Source of the DNA: JAAZKA01 sp034926225 | GTDB taxonomy: Bacteria > Bacillota > Clostridia > Oscillospirales > QAMX01 | Direction: 5' to 3' | Length of the DNA: 64,000 bases | Assembly (NCBI GenBank): GCA_034926225.1 | Contig: JAYFRF010000009.1 | Coordinates: 1 to 64,000 of the forward strand | In this document: positions 24,319 through 33,028 of the stretch, piece by piece | Layout: each line of letters begins with the position of its first letter | How positions within the stretch are numbered: the stretch's first letter is position 1 | Position numbers and translations under genes: made by a program | The notes under the pieces: model-generated | What the model was told of the DNA's origin: nothing | Databases searched by the model: none | What the model saw: only the letters and a program-made list of their open reading frames with translations

Positions 24319-27186
24319 TTACAGAAACTCTTCAGCCTCGGTATCGACGTCAATTTTTAGGCATACGACGCGGGTGTTGACGCCTTGAATCCGCTTCTGA
24401 GTCTGGTTGTTGTTGCCGCCCTCCGAATTGGAAAAGCTCTCGATATACTCTCTGTCATGGAATCCCTTGATGCACTTGGTGTAGATGAACCCGGCATCCT
24501 CCAAAGCCTCCCGCAGAACCGACGCGATAACGAATACATGATGCTTGTCGATTTTTCCGTAACAGGGAGATACAGCCGTATCGAAACGGTTTTTGTTTTC
24601 CGCGACCCATCCTTCAACAAAATGCCATGCTCTATCCACGGAATCTTCCTTTTCCAGTGACTTGCAGTTGTGCAGAAGCGTCATGCCGAGTTCCAGCGCC
24701 TCCGCTATGGCATCCTCGTCGCTCATACTGAAAAGGCACTCGGAGGAATATTTGTCGGCAAGGGTGATAGCGGCGATGTTGTCCAGATGTGCGCCGGGGT
24801 CGCCGAGGTCAAGCATTTCAAAGGACTTTTTCAGTACACTGCGAATCTTAGTGTAGTCGCCGCTCAATTTGCCTTTGACCGGCATAACCTTTTCAACCAG
24901 ATACCTTACAAACTTCTCTCCGGCAAAACCGTAATTATCTTCGCTTACCTGGTGGACATATCGCCCGTACTCCATGTCCTCAATGGGTTGACCGTAGACC
25001 TCCAGAACACGGGTGTTGATGCCGTCCATAGAGGTTTCGTTTGTGATGGGCTGCTCCCCGGTAGAAATGATGCTGTTGAGCCAGGTTGGTACTTCCTGCA
25101 GACCGCCGTTTTTTGAACCTCTGGTCTTGCCGTAGCCGTTGCCAAGAGAGTACACGATTGTAGAGGAGGACAGCCTCTTTTCGTTCAGCACCTGCAGTTC
25201 ATCCAGACCAAGCGGCAGATGCTTCAGCGTTCCGGCTCTGCGTTCCAGTCCGACCGCTGTGGAGTTAAAATTGCCCATGAGTTTCAGCGGATTGCCCCAA
25301 ACGGAAAGGGAGAACTTCAGCATGGCGGTCTTTCCGCTCCCGGATGCGTACCAGAAGTGGATGTTGATGATTCTGTTCTGCAGCGGACTCAGCATCGGGG
25401 AAACAAAGGAACCCGCCAGCATCGCTCTCGATACGGCCGACTTCCGCAGTTCTTTTGCGGTTTCAAGCCACACCGCGAAGTCACCCTTGGCTGTTAGCGC
25501 CGGGAGTATCTCCTCGCCGTCGTCACCGTCAAACACGATTTCGCCATCCGTGACATAAGGGTAGAACTCTTTCCCTATCCAGCCGATTCTGCTCACGCTG
25601 CGGATAAAGGGAATGACGCCGCCGTTCTCGGTTTCATAATCGGTGAAATACCGCACCATGCCCTCGGAGTTGTCGGAGGACACCAGAAGACCGCTGTCTG
25701 CGTATTTTACGAGGGAGGTCTTATTGAACAGATTTGATCGGGGAGCGCGTAGGGTCTTCCACTTGCCGTTTCTCATGAAAGCAAGCTCCATCATTTCCAA
25801 ACCGCTGTCGATATTCTCAAGCCTTGCGGTGATAACCACGGGCTGATGGCAGAGGCAGACTTTAGCGGGGACGCCGTTGAAGATGGATGTGGCGGTTACG
25901 CCCTCCTCGATGCTGATCTGGTATCCGGCAGGTTCCACAGCGCCGTTAAGGTCGATGCCGTCAAGGTTGATATCTGCCTGCATACTATCAAACTCCGGCT
26001 CGACCGCTTTTTCCGCTGTGAACTTGACGGCGTGTTCAAAATCGCGTATACCCACACCGGATGTTTTAATGAGCTGCTTGAGCCGGGCGTAGAGGGCGGG
26101 TGCTTTTACTTTCGCGTACCCGGCGAGCCGCAGAGTGCGGTCATCCAGAGCCTCGTCGCCGTCAACCTTCTTTTTTGTCAGCAATATTTCAAGTTGTTCA
26201 TGGAGAGAAAGCAGCGCATGGACGACCGGTGCCTTTACACCGCAGCCTCCCGTAGGACAGTCGAAGCAGAGGTTCTCCCGGATATACCGGCAGGTGACCG
26301 GGCGCTTTACCTTCTGCGACCGCTGAATCTTCCTCTCCGTTTCCTCTTCGGAATAACCGTCGTACAAGGCGCTCCACTCATGGAACAGCTCCGCGCCGTC
26401 TGGGACGAGGGAGATGTTGTCGCACATGGCTTTCCATTCTGGCTCGGTCACACCGTTGGGGTCGTTTTTGAGTTTCTGCACAAAAGCGCAACGTTCCATA
26501 ATCCTGTTCGCGCTGCCCGTTGTTTCCGGATCTGCCTCAAACGGCTCTTTGTCGAAAGACGTAGGTTTTTCGTAGTATTCGGCAAAGTCCTCAAGGGCAT
26601 AGCGCGGACCGTCAAAGGAAATGACCGTACAGGGTATCGGCTCGTCCAACTTGTGGTTTATACTGCCGGGAGCGCGGAACATATGGGAAATATTATACAC
26701 GTTGTCCAGCTTCCAACCGCGCTTCGCTGCCTCTCCCATCAGCAACTTTCCGAATCCCCGGAGCAGACCTTTCGCCCGTTCACGGGTGTCGTCATCCGCA
26801 AGGGAGACAGGCTCCTTAATAAGGTAATAGCCGTATATGCCGTAGCCGGAGTCCACGAAGCCCGTGGGTTTTATCTTCATCTCATCGAGGAAGGTCATGG
26901 CCGAATCCTTGTCCGGCGGCAGTTCAGTTTCTTTATGGGCGGGACCGTGAACGTCGATATCCGCCACAAAGGCAATTAGTGTTTCCACATCATCGTCCTC
27001 ACCACGGAGGTTCGGCGACAGGTCAGCTCTTCGTGTGTTGGGGTTGATATACACATTCCTGCTTTTACCGAGTTCGACCACGCGGTCATAGACCCCGTCC
27101 GCCGGGACGCGGTAGTGCTTTCTGTCTGGCAGAGTCGTGATTATGACCGCATTGCCAAACAGCTTATAAAATTCGCGCTCGTTCAT
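24319..27186 (-). CDS. PrimPol-DUF927 replication protein (primase-helicase)
   Basis: A protein of 955 residues. The N-terminal 190 residues look like an archaeo-eukaryotic primase domain, with VADIDVH (about 74-80), SGYGIYGYYLI and RAPGSINHK. Four Cys near 299-315 (CRYIRENLCFDCPTGGC) may bind zinc. The C-terminal DUF927 domain is an ATPase with ASGSGKT at 614-620 and LPLGLDELQVL after it. It is the likely replicative primase and helicase of this phage. It overlaps the DUF4406 gene by 23 bases. The RBS is weak. About 165 bases after it hold no convincing gene. Confidence 0.87.
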   Translation of the reverse strand: MNEREFYKLFGNAVIITTLPDRKHYRVPADGVYDRVVELGKSRNVYINPNTRRADLSPNLRGEDDDVETLIAFVADIDVHGPAHKETELPPDKDSAMTFLDEMKIKPTGFVDSGYGIYGYYLIKEPVSLADDDTRERAKGLLRGFGKLLMGEAAKRGWKLDNVYNISHMFRAPGSINHKLDEPIPCTVISFDGPRYALEDFAEYYEKPTSFDKEPFEADPETTGSANRIMERCAFVQKLKNDPNGVTEPEWKAMCDNISLVPDGAELFHEWSALYDGYSEEETERKIQRSQKVKRPVTCRYIRENLCFDCPTGGCGVKAPVVHALLSLHEQLEILLTKKKVDGDEALDDRTLRLAGYAKVKAPALYARLKQLIKTSGVGIRDFEHAVKFTAEKAVEPEFDSMQADINLDGIDLNGAVEPAGYQISIEEGVTATSIFNGVPAKVCLCHQPVVITARLENIDSGLEMMELAFMRNGKWKTLRAPRSNLFNKTSLVKYADSGLLVSSDNSEGMVRYFTDYETENGGVIPFIRSVSRIGWIGKEFYPYVTDGEIVFDGDDGEEILPALTAKGDFAVWLETAKELRKSAVSRAMLAGSFVSPMLSPLQNRIINIHFWYASGSGKTAMLKFSLSVWGNPLKLMGNFNSTAVGLERRAGTLKHLPLGLDELQVLNEKRLSSSTIVYSLGNGYGKTRGSKNGGLQEVPTWLNSIISTGEQPITNETSMDGINTRVLEVYGQPIEDMEYGRYVHQVSEDNYGFAGEKFVRYLVEKVMPVKGKLSGDYTKIRSVLKKSFEMLDLGDPGAHLDNIAAITLADKYSSECLFSMSDEDAIAEALELGMTLLHNCKSLEKEDSVDRAWHFVEGWVAENKNRFDTAVSPCYGKIDKHHVFVIASVLREALEDAGFIYTKCIKGFHDREYIESFSNSEGGNNNQTQKRIQGVNTRVVCLKIDVDTEAEEFL

Positions 27187-27523
27187 AATTTTTGCACCTG
27201 TCTTCCTCGGTTACGAATTTGATGGTCATATTCTTTTCACTCGCCCTGTCAAACTCCGCTTCCATACCGGGACTGAGGCGGTCGCCGCATACCCAGACTT
27301 CGCTGCATCTGTCCATGAGGGCATTACCAAAGGACATACCGAGTTTTCGTTCCGCCAGGTCGGTATCGTCCATAAACTGCGGAAACAAAAGATGAGGCGC
27401 AACGGGGATGTATCCCTTATCCACGGCAAGGCGGCAATATTCTCTCGCCGCCTTTACGTTCGCCGCCACATCCCCGGAGTAGGGACTGCAGATATACACG
27501 AGCGGTCGTTTATTGTCCGTCAT
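27164..27523 (-). CDS. DUF4406 (deoxyribosyltransferase-like) protein
   Basis: A protein of 119 residues: VYICSPYSGDVAANVKAARE, APHLLFPQFMDDTDLAERKL, ALMDRCSEVWVCGDRLSPGM and EAEFDRASEKN. This is the nucleoside 2-deoxyribosyltransferase-like fold, often labelled DUF4406, with the conserved Glu in the GMEAEF segment. It may act in nucleotide metabolism or in DNA modification; the substrate is unknown. GGAGGTGCGTC precedes the ATG, and it overlaps the upstream gene by 14 bases. Confidence 0.85.
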   Translation of the reverse strand: MTDNKRPLVYICSPYSGDVAANVKAAREYCRLAVDKGYIPVAPHLLFPQFMDDTDLAERKLGMSFGNALMDRCSEVWVCGDRLSPGMEAEFDRASEKNMTIKFVTEEDRCKNYERARIL

Positions 27524-27899
27524 GACGCACCTCCATTACCTTGTCGAGGAGATCGTCCACAAAGAGCTCGCATTCCTCCGGGATGAGTTCATGGACATCT
27601 TCGATATCAAAGCTGTCGAAAAGCTCCCGGAGCGCCGCACCGTATCCCATATCGGAGAAAGCCTCCACAAGGAGCGCGACCGCGTCGAAGTTGATATTGC
27701 TTGTGTGCATCATCCTGTCGGTGCAGTCTGCGCAATTCACCTCTGTGTCATAGGGGTCTTGCGCTCCGGCGAGAATAAGCTCCCGCAGATCCATCTGAAT
27801 TTCCTTGCCGCATACGGCGCAGCGGGTATAAGTGGTCTTTGCCGTAACGGGACCGCACACGACCGCGCCGTCCTTCAGCTTCGTTTTTGTGTAAATCAT
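27510..27899 (-). CDS. Phage protein with zinc-ribbon-like Cys pairs
   Basis: From ATG 27899 the protein has 129 residues, MIYTKTKLKDGAVVCGPVTA. Two CxxC pairs, CAVCGKEI and CADCTD, suggest a zinc ribbon of about 30 residues. The C-terminal half is acidic and helical with DFEAFSDM-like text and EECELFVDDLLDKVMEV. I do not recognise the function. GGAGGT lies before the ATG. The candidate pseudoknot RNA lies 38 bases before the start, so this may be a regulated gene. Confidence 0.75.
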   Translation of the reverse strand: MIYTKTKLKDGAVVCGPVTAKTTYTRCAVCGKEIQMDLRELILAGAQDPYDTEVNCADCTDRMMHTSNINFDAVALLVEAFSDMGYGAALRELFDSFDIEDVHELIPEECELFVDDLLDKVMEVRHDGQ

Positions 27900-27937
27900 C
27901 TTCTCTACCTCCGCAGTATTCGTGATGAACGGAAAAT

Positions 27938-27980
27938 CCGTCCTCACCTCGTACAGGACAGGCAAGAACGGAAACCGTAC
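27938..27980 (-). ncRNA. Candidate pseudoknot RNA element, copy A
   Basis: On the minus strand: GTACGG (27975-27980), three bases, arm CCGTTCTT (27964-27971), an 18-base loop GCCTGTCCTGTACGAGGT, arm GAGGACGG (27938-27945). The arms pair in 8 of 8 positions with wobble. CTGTAC in the loop can pair with GTACGG upstream, giving an H-type pseudoknot. It lies just after the HNH stop and 38 bases before the next start codon. Copy B has the same loop and upstream box but a different, equally paired stem. Confidence 0.7.
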
Positions 27981-27985
27981 CATAT

Positions 27986-28486
27986 TTAATCTTTTTTCTG
28001 CTGACGTCGATTACGTTGTTGTTCTTGGATTGATATCCATCGGCAGTTTTCTGGACAGTAGTTGCCGTCCGGGTTAATTCGATCAATAGTAAGCCCCATT
28101 TGATAGCCGGATTTCATGGCCCATTCTCGGAAGGGCAAATATTCATCCCATTCTTGGCAGATGGATATACCTCTTGCTCCGTAATAGTGAAAATCATGGT
28201 TTCTCGGATTACGGCACCGTTGCCGCATTTGACTCCACACGGCCCTCAACGACTCGTTGTAATAACCGTGTTTTGTAGCTTTTTTGCGCATATAATCTTG
28301 CCTTAGACATCCGCAACTTTTTGTACTTCCGCATCTTAAGCTGGCTGCTTGAACTGAAATAATCCGCCCACATTCACACGAACATGAATAGATAACTCTC
28401 TTTTTAATGTTTGGGAGTCTGTTGTTTACACTCAGTCTTCCAAATTTCATCCCAGTGAGATCAATAAAGTTGTTTCCACCGTGCAT
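27986..28486 (-). CDS. Free-standing HNH homing endonuclease
   Basis: From ATG 28486 (AGGTGA upstream) the product has 166 residues. The N-terminus has DLTGMKFGRLSVNNR and CSCECGRIISVQAASLRCGS, a zinc-finger-like unit followed by KSCGCL. The nuclease core is SQMRQRCRNPRNHDFHYYGA followed by GLTIDRINPDGNYCPENCRW, typical of HNH/AP2-type homing nucleases. A longer GTG start at 28495 overlaps the polymerase stop. It sits directly behind the polymerase gene, whose mini-intein has no nuclease of its own. Confidence 0.9.
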   Translation of the reverse strand: MHGGNNFIDLTGMKFGRLSVNNRLPNIKKRVIYSCSCECGRIISVQAASLRCGSTKSCGCLRQDYMRKKATKHGYYNESLRAVWSQMRQRCRNPRNHDFHYYGARGISICQEWDEYLPFREWAMKSGYQMGLTIDRINPDGNYCPENCRWISIQEQQRNRRQQKKD

Positions 28487-28495
28487 AACTATCAC

Positions 28496-30862
28496 CTAAC
28501 CTTTCTGATAGAAATCGCATTCATAGCCGTCGGCGCGGAGGATAAGACCCGGAGCCCAGGGCGGTGTTCTGCCCATCTGTTCGCAGACCGCCTCAAGGGA
28601 CATGATCCTGTCTGCTTCAATAATGATTTCATCGTGTACATGGACAACAATGTCACAGTAGCTCAGGGTCTTCATGGCGTGGCAGAGGATATCCCGGCTC
28701 GTAGCCTGAACGATATTTTCCACCAGCTTGGGGCCGTAGGTTACCAGCCGCTCCCACTTCTTCATGCCGCCGATACCCTCATAGGTGATAGCCTCGCCTC
28801 CGAAACGGTTCTCACCGATTCTTGGCTTCACATAGGCGAGTCTTCTGCCGGACGGTAGTTTTATGAAAAGGAATCCACTCTCGTAGGAAAACTCGACACC
28901 GTAAGCGGATGTAGTGGACTTACCCTTGATAGCCGCTTTCGCCGCCCGGTCGACCGCCCACCAGAACTTGACGATATTGGGGTTAGCACTGCGCCATGAG
29001 TCCACGATAGGCTGAAGTTCTGACTCCTTGAGACCCATCTCAAGAGCGCCCATGGCCTTGAGTGCGCCTACGGAGCCGCCGTAGCCGCAGTTGTGGACTA
29101 ACTTGCCCGATACGGTAAAACGATGATGTGGTCCGACATTTCGTATGTCATAAAGTCGAGCCGTGTGCTTATTAGTTTCCAATTCTTTCGTTTCTCGAAG
29201 ACTTTTGTTTCCGCATCCTGTATTACCCAACCGTATCGGGTTCCCACCATATCCGGTTTGTTTGAGATGTGCGCCGCAGGAGGTGGCGAATCCAAATCGT
29301 ATCGGCTCCGGTTGCCCCTCAATCCAGACAAGGTGGTCTGGTGTAGCCGTAAGTCCCTCATAAGTAATCACCTCTCGTTCACCTTTATATATGATGCCAT
29401 CGTGTTTAACCCAGTTTTCTCCATCCCACAGTTTCATATCTGTGGTAACATTTTCGATTCTTATTAAGCCATGGTTCGTTAATACAAGCTGCCCTTCAGC
29501 AATACAGGCTAATTCTGCGATCTTTCCCTTCTGTCTTAGTTCTCCGTTTACGCCGTGCTTGACCACGGGGACATGAAACATCTGCGAGGCGGTGGCGCAG
29601 TAAATATCTTCGCCCTTGGCGAAAGCGTCCGATTTCCACTGTTCTTTTGCAAACCATGAGATGACCCTTGCCTCGATTGCCGAGAAGTCCGCCACGATAA
29701 ACTTCCTGCCGTTCTGCGGCACGAAAGCAGTGCGGATAAGCTGAGACAGAGTATCCGGGATATCCTCATACAGCATTTCAAGAGCGCCATAATCTTCAGC
29801 ACCGGCAAGGGCGCGGGCTTCGGCGAGGTCGGGGATATGGTTCTGAGGCAGATTTTGTAACTGGACCAGCCGCCCGGCGAATCGGCCCGTGCGCGAGGCT
29901 CCGAGGAACATGAACATTCCTCGGACACGGTTGTCGGCGCAGACGGCGTTTTTCATCGCCGTGTATTTCTTTACGGACGATTTCGCAAGCTGCTGGCGGA
30001 GCTGCAGCACCGGCACAAGTTCCTCCGGGGCGGTCTTCAGCCGTGCCGACACTTCTTTCTTGCCGAGGGTGTCTATCTCAAGTCCGTTATCGGCAAGCCA
30101 GCCCTTGACCTGCGCCACGCTGTTGGGGTTTTCCAGAGCGGTCATTTCCCGCATGGCTTCGGTCAGTGCGTCTGTTGACCTTGCATCCAAGGACAGACAG
30201 GCGGAAACGAAGGGCATATCTACGCCGATACCTCTGTCGTTTATTTCTTCGGACAGGTGGTACTCGTCCCACACGAAATCCAGCACGGGGAACTTGGAGA
30301 GTTTCTGCGTTATCTGCATCTCGACTTCTACATCGCGGAGGTTGTAGGATTTGAAGAGTTCCCACTTTTCCGGGGCGTCGGAGGGCAGGTTTCTCGTCCT
30401 GCCGCCGTTTGCCTTTGTCGGTGCACATGGCTGGCAGAAGAATTTAACGAGTTCCTTGCCCTCGGTCAGCTTTTTCTTTTCAAGACCGAGTATTTCTCCA
30501 ACATCCGCGAGGGAGAGCGGAAGGCCGAGATAAGCCGCCCATGTCATGGAGCAGCGCCAGGAGGACGGGTTCAAATAATTCCCAAGAGGATGACCCAGGT
30601 GGCGTGAGATACAGATGCGTTCAAACGCGCTGTTATGGCTCCACTTGAGAACGCCATCATCTTCTATTGCCGCCAGAACGTCGGCGGGTATCTGTTCGCC
30701 ATGGGCAATATCGACCACTTGAACAGGTTCGTCATCAACCGCATAGCTGAACAGAAGAATTCGAAAATCCGGGGACTCGGCATATTTGTAAAGGCCACAT
30801 TTTTGCAGATCTACGCTGCTGAAAGTCTCAATGTCACAGGCCAGTTGTTTTATTTTACTCAT
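28496..30862 (-). CDS. Family A DNA polymerase containing a mini-intein
   Basis: From ATG 30862 (AAGGA upstream) the precursor has 788 residues; without the 139-residue intein it has about 649. The 3'-5' exonuclease motif is LACDIETFSSVDL. Motif A is IVADFSAIEARVISWFA; motif B is interrupted by the intein (KGKIAELA then CGYGG); motif C is VVHVHDEII. It replicates the phage genome. The intein sits in the conserved O-helix region, so the precursor should be inactive before splicing. An upstream ATG at 30877 has no RBS. Confidence 0.95.
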   Translation of the reverse strand: MSKIKQLACDIETFSSVDLQKCGLYKYAESPDFRILLFSYAVDDEPVQVVDIAHGEQIPADVLAAIEDDGVLKWSHNSAFERICISRHLGHPLGNYLNPSSWRCSMTWAAYLGLPLSLADVGEILGLEKKKLTEGKELVKFFCQPCAPTKANGGRTRNLPSDAPEKWELFKSYNLRDVEVEMQITQKLSKFPVLDFVWDEYHLSEEINDRGIGVDMPFVSACLSLDARSTDALTEAMREMTALENPNSVAQVKGWLADNGLEIDTLGKKEVSARLKTAPEELVPVLQLRQQLAKSSVKKYTAMKNAVCADNRVRGMFMFLGASRTGRFAGRLVQLQNLPQNHIPDLAEARALAGAEDYGALEMLYEDIPDTLSQLIRTAFVPQNGRKFIVADFSAIEARVISWFAKEQWKSDAFAKGEDIYCATASQMFHVPVVKHGVNGELRQKGKIAELACIAEGQLVLTNHGLIRIENVTTDMKLWDGENWVKHDGIIYKGEREVITYEGLTATPDHLVWIEGQPEPIRFGFATSCGAHLKQTGYGGNPIRLGNTGCGNKSLRETKELETNKHTARLYDIRNVGPHHRFTVSGKLVHNCGYGGSVGALKAMGALEMGLKESELQPIVDSWRSANPNIVKFWWAVDRAAKAAIKGKSTTSAYGVEFSYESGFLFIKLPSGRRLAYVKPRIGENRFGGEAITYEGIGGMKKWERLVTYGPKLVENIVQATSRDILCHAMKTLSYCDIVVHVHDEIIIEADRIMSLEAVCEQMGRTPPWAPGLILRADGYECDFYQKG
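29090..29506 (-). other. Mini-intein in DNA polymerase
   Basis: The intein runs from Cys (codon 29504-29506) to Asn (codon 29090-29092), 139 residues, with Cys as the first C-extein residue. Block A is CIAEGQLVLTNHGLIRIE, block B has ATPDHLVW, block F has RLYDIRNVGPHHRFTVSG, and block G is KLVHN-C. There is no endonuclease domain. The extein sequence rejoins as IAELACGYGGSVGALKA, the family motif. Confidence 0.95.
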
Positions 30863-30878
30863 CTTCTTTTCCTTCATT

Positions 30879-30915
30879 AGAAAAGCGGCGGAGAAAGACC
30901 GTCTCCCTCCGCCGC
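30879..30915 (-). terminator. Hairpin with T-tail before the polymerase gene
   Basis: GCGGCGGAG (30907-30915) pairs with CTCCGCCGC (30885-30893), followed by TTTTCT. It is a possible partial terminator inside the early operon. Confidence 0.55.
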
Positions 30916-30924
30916 CCGTTTTGA

Positions 30925-30963
30925 TTACTGCTTTTCTTCGGCTATTGACTCAATATGCGTCAT
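30925..30963 (-). CDS. Tiny ORF (12 codons), possible leader peptide
   Basis: ATG 30961-30963 follows AAGGGAGAGCAGCACT and encodes MTHIESIAEEKQ, ending at TAA just before the polymerase hairpin. Nothing shows it is translated other than the RBS-like run. Confidence 0.25.
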   Translation of the reverse strand: MTHIESIAEEKQ

Positions 30964-30977
30964 AGTGCTGCTCTCCC

Positions 30978-31550
30978 TTAACCCAGGAAGTCGTCGTCGG
31001 CATCGGACTTGTAGCCGTCGTTGAAATCGTCTTCTGCCTTGGCTTTACCTCCGAGGGATTCGCCGTCCTTGATTTTCTGGATGTTCTGAAGACCGCAGGC
31101 AACGCCTTTATTTCCATTAGAATTAAAAGCATAGAAACTGAGAGACACACGGGCATACACGCCGGAGTAAATTTCCGAGGTATCGAAGATGGGCTGACAG
31201 TGGACATCCACGACGCCGGGAGCATTAGTGCTGTTGGCGTTCACGAACCAGCAACCCTTGTACGCTTCATCGGCCGGGCGCTCGACATCTCCGTCGCGGA
31301 GGGGCGTTTTCAGAGTTGAGAGCGGAGGTACGGTTTTGCCGCTGCCGCGCAGTTTGCCCTGACCTTCCTCGTAGGCCGCCTGAATAGCGGCCTTAATTTT
31401 GGTCACGGTGACAGTGTCGGACTTAGGGATAAGTACGGAAGTGGAGAACTTCGGCGCTCCGCCGTTCACACTTTTGGCTTGCCATACGTTGGCATAGGAA
31501 AGACGGGCCAGGCCGGTTACAACTTTTGTGGGGTTAACAGAATTTGTCAT
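30978..31550 (-). CDS. DUF2815 protein (ssDNA-binding-like)
   Basis: From ATG 31550 (AAGGAG upstream) the protein has 190 residues, with VVTGLARLSYANVWQAK, FSTSVLIPKSD, GCWFVNANSTNAPGVVD and SGVYARVSLSFYAFNSNGNK. This is DUF2815, related in fold to T7 gp2.5 single-stranded DNA binding proteins. The C-terminal tail is acidic (DDFNDGYKSDADDDFLG), as in other SSB proteins. It probably binds ssDNA at the phage fork. It is the gene before the polymerase. Confidence 0.85.
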   Translation of the reverse strand: MTNSVNPTKVVTGLARLSYANVWQAKSVNGGAPKFSTSVLIPKSDTVTVTKIKAAIQAAYEEGQGKLRGSGKTVPPLSTLKTPLRDGDVERPADEAYKGCWFVNANSTNAPGVVDVHCQPIFDTSEIYSGVYARVSLSFYAFNSNGNKGVACGLQNIQKIKDGESLGGKAKAEDDFNDGYKSDADDDFLG

Positions 31551-31563
31551 GATAATAATCTCC

Positions 31564-32667
31564 TTAATTTTCATTTGGGTCGGCGAAGTCATCCGCCGCC
31601 GTGTTTAGTTCGTTACGCTTGTCCGATGCCGGAACAAGCACGGGTTTGCCTTCGGGCTTGCAGGTCAGCCCGCCGAGGAGCTCATCAAACTTCTTCCTGC
31701 CGAGAAGCGAAGTCATAGCCGTTATGCCGAGCAGCTTGTGTTCATAGGGGTCGTACCCCGCGTCCTTGACCGCGGCTGCAGCGGCATCATCATCTGTGTA
31801 CTTGCGGTTGCTTCTGCCGGCCACAACCTTCCAGCCGTCATACTTCGTGCCGGAAAGTGCCTGGGCAAGAGCGTAGTCCTTGACGTCCGACGCCCAGGAA
31901 ACCAGTTCGTCGATTTTACCGAGGATGTCCGCAACCTCGCAGATTTGCAGTAGAGCGGGGTCTGTGAAGTCATAGGCGGCAAGCGCCATATTTGCTTCGG
32001 CTCTGGCTCTGCATTCCGCTTTCGCCTTGCAGAACCGGCAGTGGTCGCCAGCCTTATAGCTGCCTTTGCCGTCCCATGCGAGTTTCGCTGCCGGGACAAG
32101 CACGGTTTCCGCCCATTCGGTGAGAGCCTCTGCGGTCGTCTCCCAGGTCTGCACATTGCCGAGCCTTGGCTGATAGATACTCATCCGCACGGTATCGAAC
32201 CGATAGAGGAAGTCGAACATCCGCATGGCACCGAGGGCGTAGATGCGAAGCTGGTCATTTTCTTCCGCATCGACCTTTACGCCGCGTCCGCTTTTCAGAT
32301 CGATGATGTGCAGGACGCCGTCTGACACGATAAGTGCGTCGCAGGTGCCAAAGCACTCCGGGACATAGCGGGAGCAGTCCACGCGCTGCTCAACAAATAC
32401 AGCCGGGTTTTTGAGTCCTTCCGACTGCTCCATTACGAAGTCGGTGTAATCGGATGTGTACTCATCCATCTCCGCGTCATCGCAAGTAGGAGCGTTTTCG
32501 GCTCGTCCGAGTCGGTGGTTGAGTTTCTCCTCCGCCATGCTGTGGGCAATGGTGCCTTCCGCCGCGTAGCTTGACACGGTGTCTGCGAGGAACTCCGTGA
32601 GCCGTGCCGACGGTGGACACGCAATCCACCTGTGGCTTGCCGAGGGAGAGAGGAGTGCGTGGCTCAT
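31564..32667 (-). CDS. DUF2800 protein, PD-(D/E)xK nuclease-like
   Basis: A protein of 367 residues: SPSASHRWIACPPSARLTEF, AAEGTIAHSMAEEKL, CDALIVSDGVLHIIDLKSGRG with the D...D-x-K set, and a Cys cluster CRFCKAKAECRARAE near residue 218 like the Fe-S binding pattern of Cas4/AddB-type nucleases. It is likely a recombination exonuclease, a partner of the DUF2815 protein. It overlaps the upstream gene by four bases (ATGA). Confidence 0.87.
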   Translation of the reverse strand: MSHALLSPSASHRWIACPPSARLTEFLADTVSSYAAEGTIAHSMAEEKLNHRLGRAENAPTCDDAEMDEYTSDYTDFVMEQSEGLKNPAVFVEQRVDCSRYVPECFGTCDALIVSDGVLHIIDLKSGRGVKVDAEENDQLRIYALGAMRMFDFLYRFDTVRMSIYQPRLGNVQTWETTAEALTEWAETVLVPAAKLAWDGKGSYKAGDHCRFCKAKAECRARAEANMALAAYDFTDPALLQICEVADILGKIDELVSWASDVKDYALAQALSGTKYDGWKVVAGRSNRKYTDDDAAAAAVKDAGYDPYEHKLLGITAMTSLLGRKKFDELLGGLTCKPEGKPVLVPASDKRNELNTAADDFADPNEN

Positions 32668-32990
32668 AACAGCGCCCTCGCTTCCTCCATGAGCTCTTCA
32701 TAGAACTCACTTTCAACCTCGGACAGCTTTTCACAGCCGCGGCTTTCAAGCAGCTTCTTTACCTCCGCCGTTTTTCCGCCGCGGGATACCTCCGCCAGCA
32801 GAGCGCGGACTTCGGCAAGCTCCGGGGCCGTCTTCTGAGGTGCTTTGGGAGAGGGACTGCCAACCTCGTATGCCTTGAGCGCCGTACTCAGCTTAGTCAC
32901 GCTGCCAGCCAGCGAGGTGAGTTCTGCGATTACACGCGCCAGGGTTTCCGCGATGTTGACCAGTTCGTTCCCGATTTCGGTGATTGTCAT
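32664..32990 (-). CDS. Small coiled-coil protein of unknown function
   Basis: A protein of 108 residues: ITEIGNELVNIAETLARVI and a second helical part with LAEVRALLAEVSRGGKTAEV. Similar proteins precede DUF2800 genes in clostridial phages, but no function is known. GGAGGT precedes the ATG. Copy B of the pseudoknot element ends 39 bases before the start, almost the same spacing as copy A. Confidence 0.7.
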   Translation of the reverse strand: MTITEIGNELVNIAETLARVIAELTSLAGSVTKLSTALKAYEVGSPSPKAPQKTAPELAEVRALLAEVSRGGKTAEVKKLLESRGCEKLSEVESEFYEELMEEARALL

Positions 32991-33028
32991 TCGGTTTACC
33001 TCCGTTTCTTATTTGTGAGAGGTCTTGT

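Noticed and set aside
24156..24353. A 65-codon frame after the DUF927 gene with a hydrophobic end
   Set aside because: The RBS is missing and it overlaps the DUF927 coding end; evidence is too weak.
25846..26979. A 377-codon plus-strand frame opposite the PrimPol/DUF927 gene
   Set aside because: The minus-strand gene has clear motifs; this frame is its complement.
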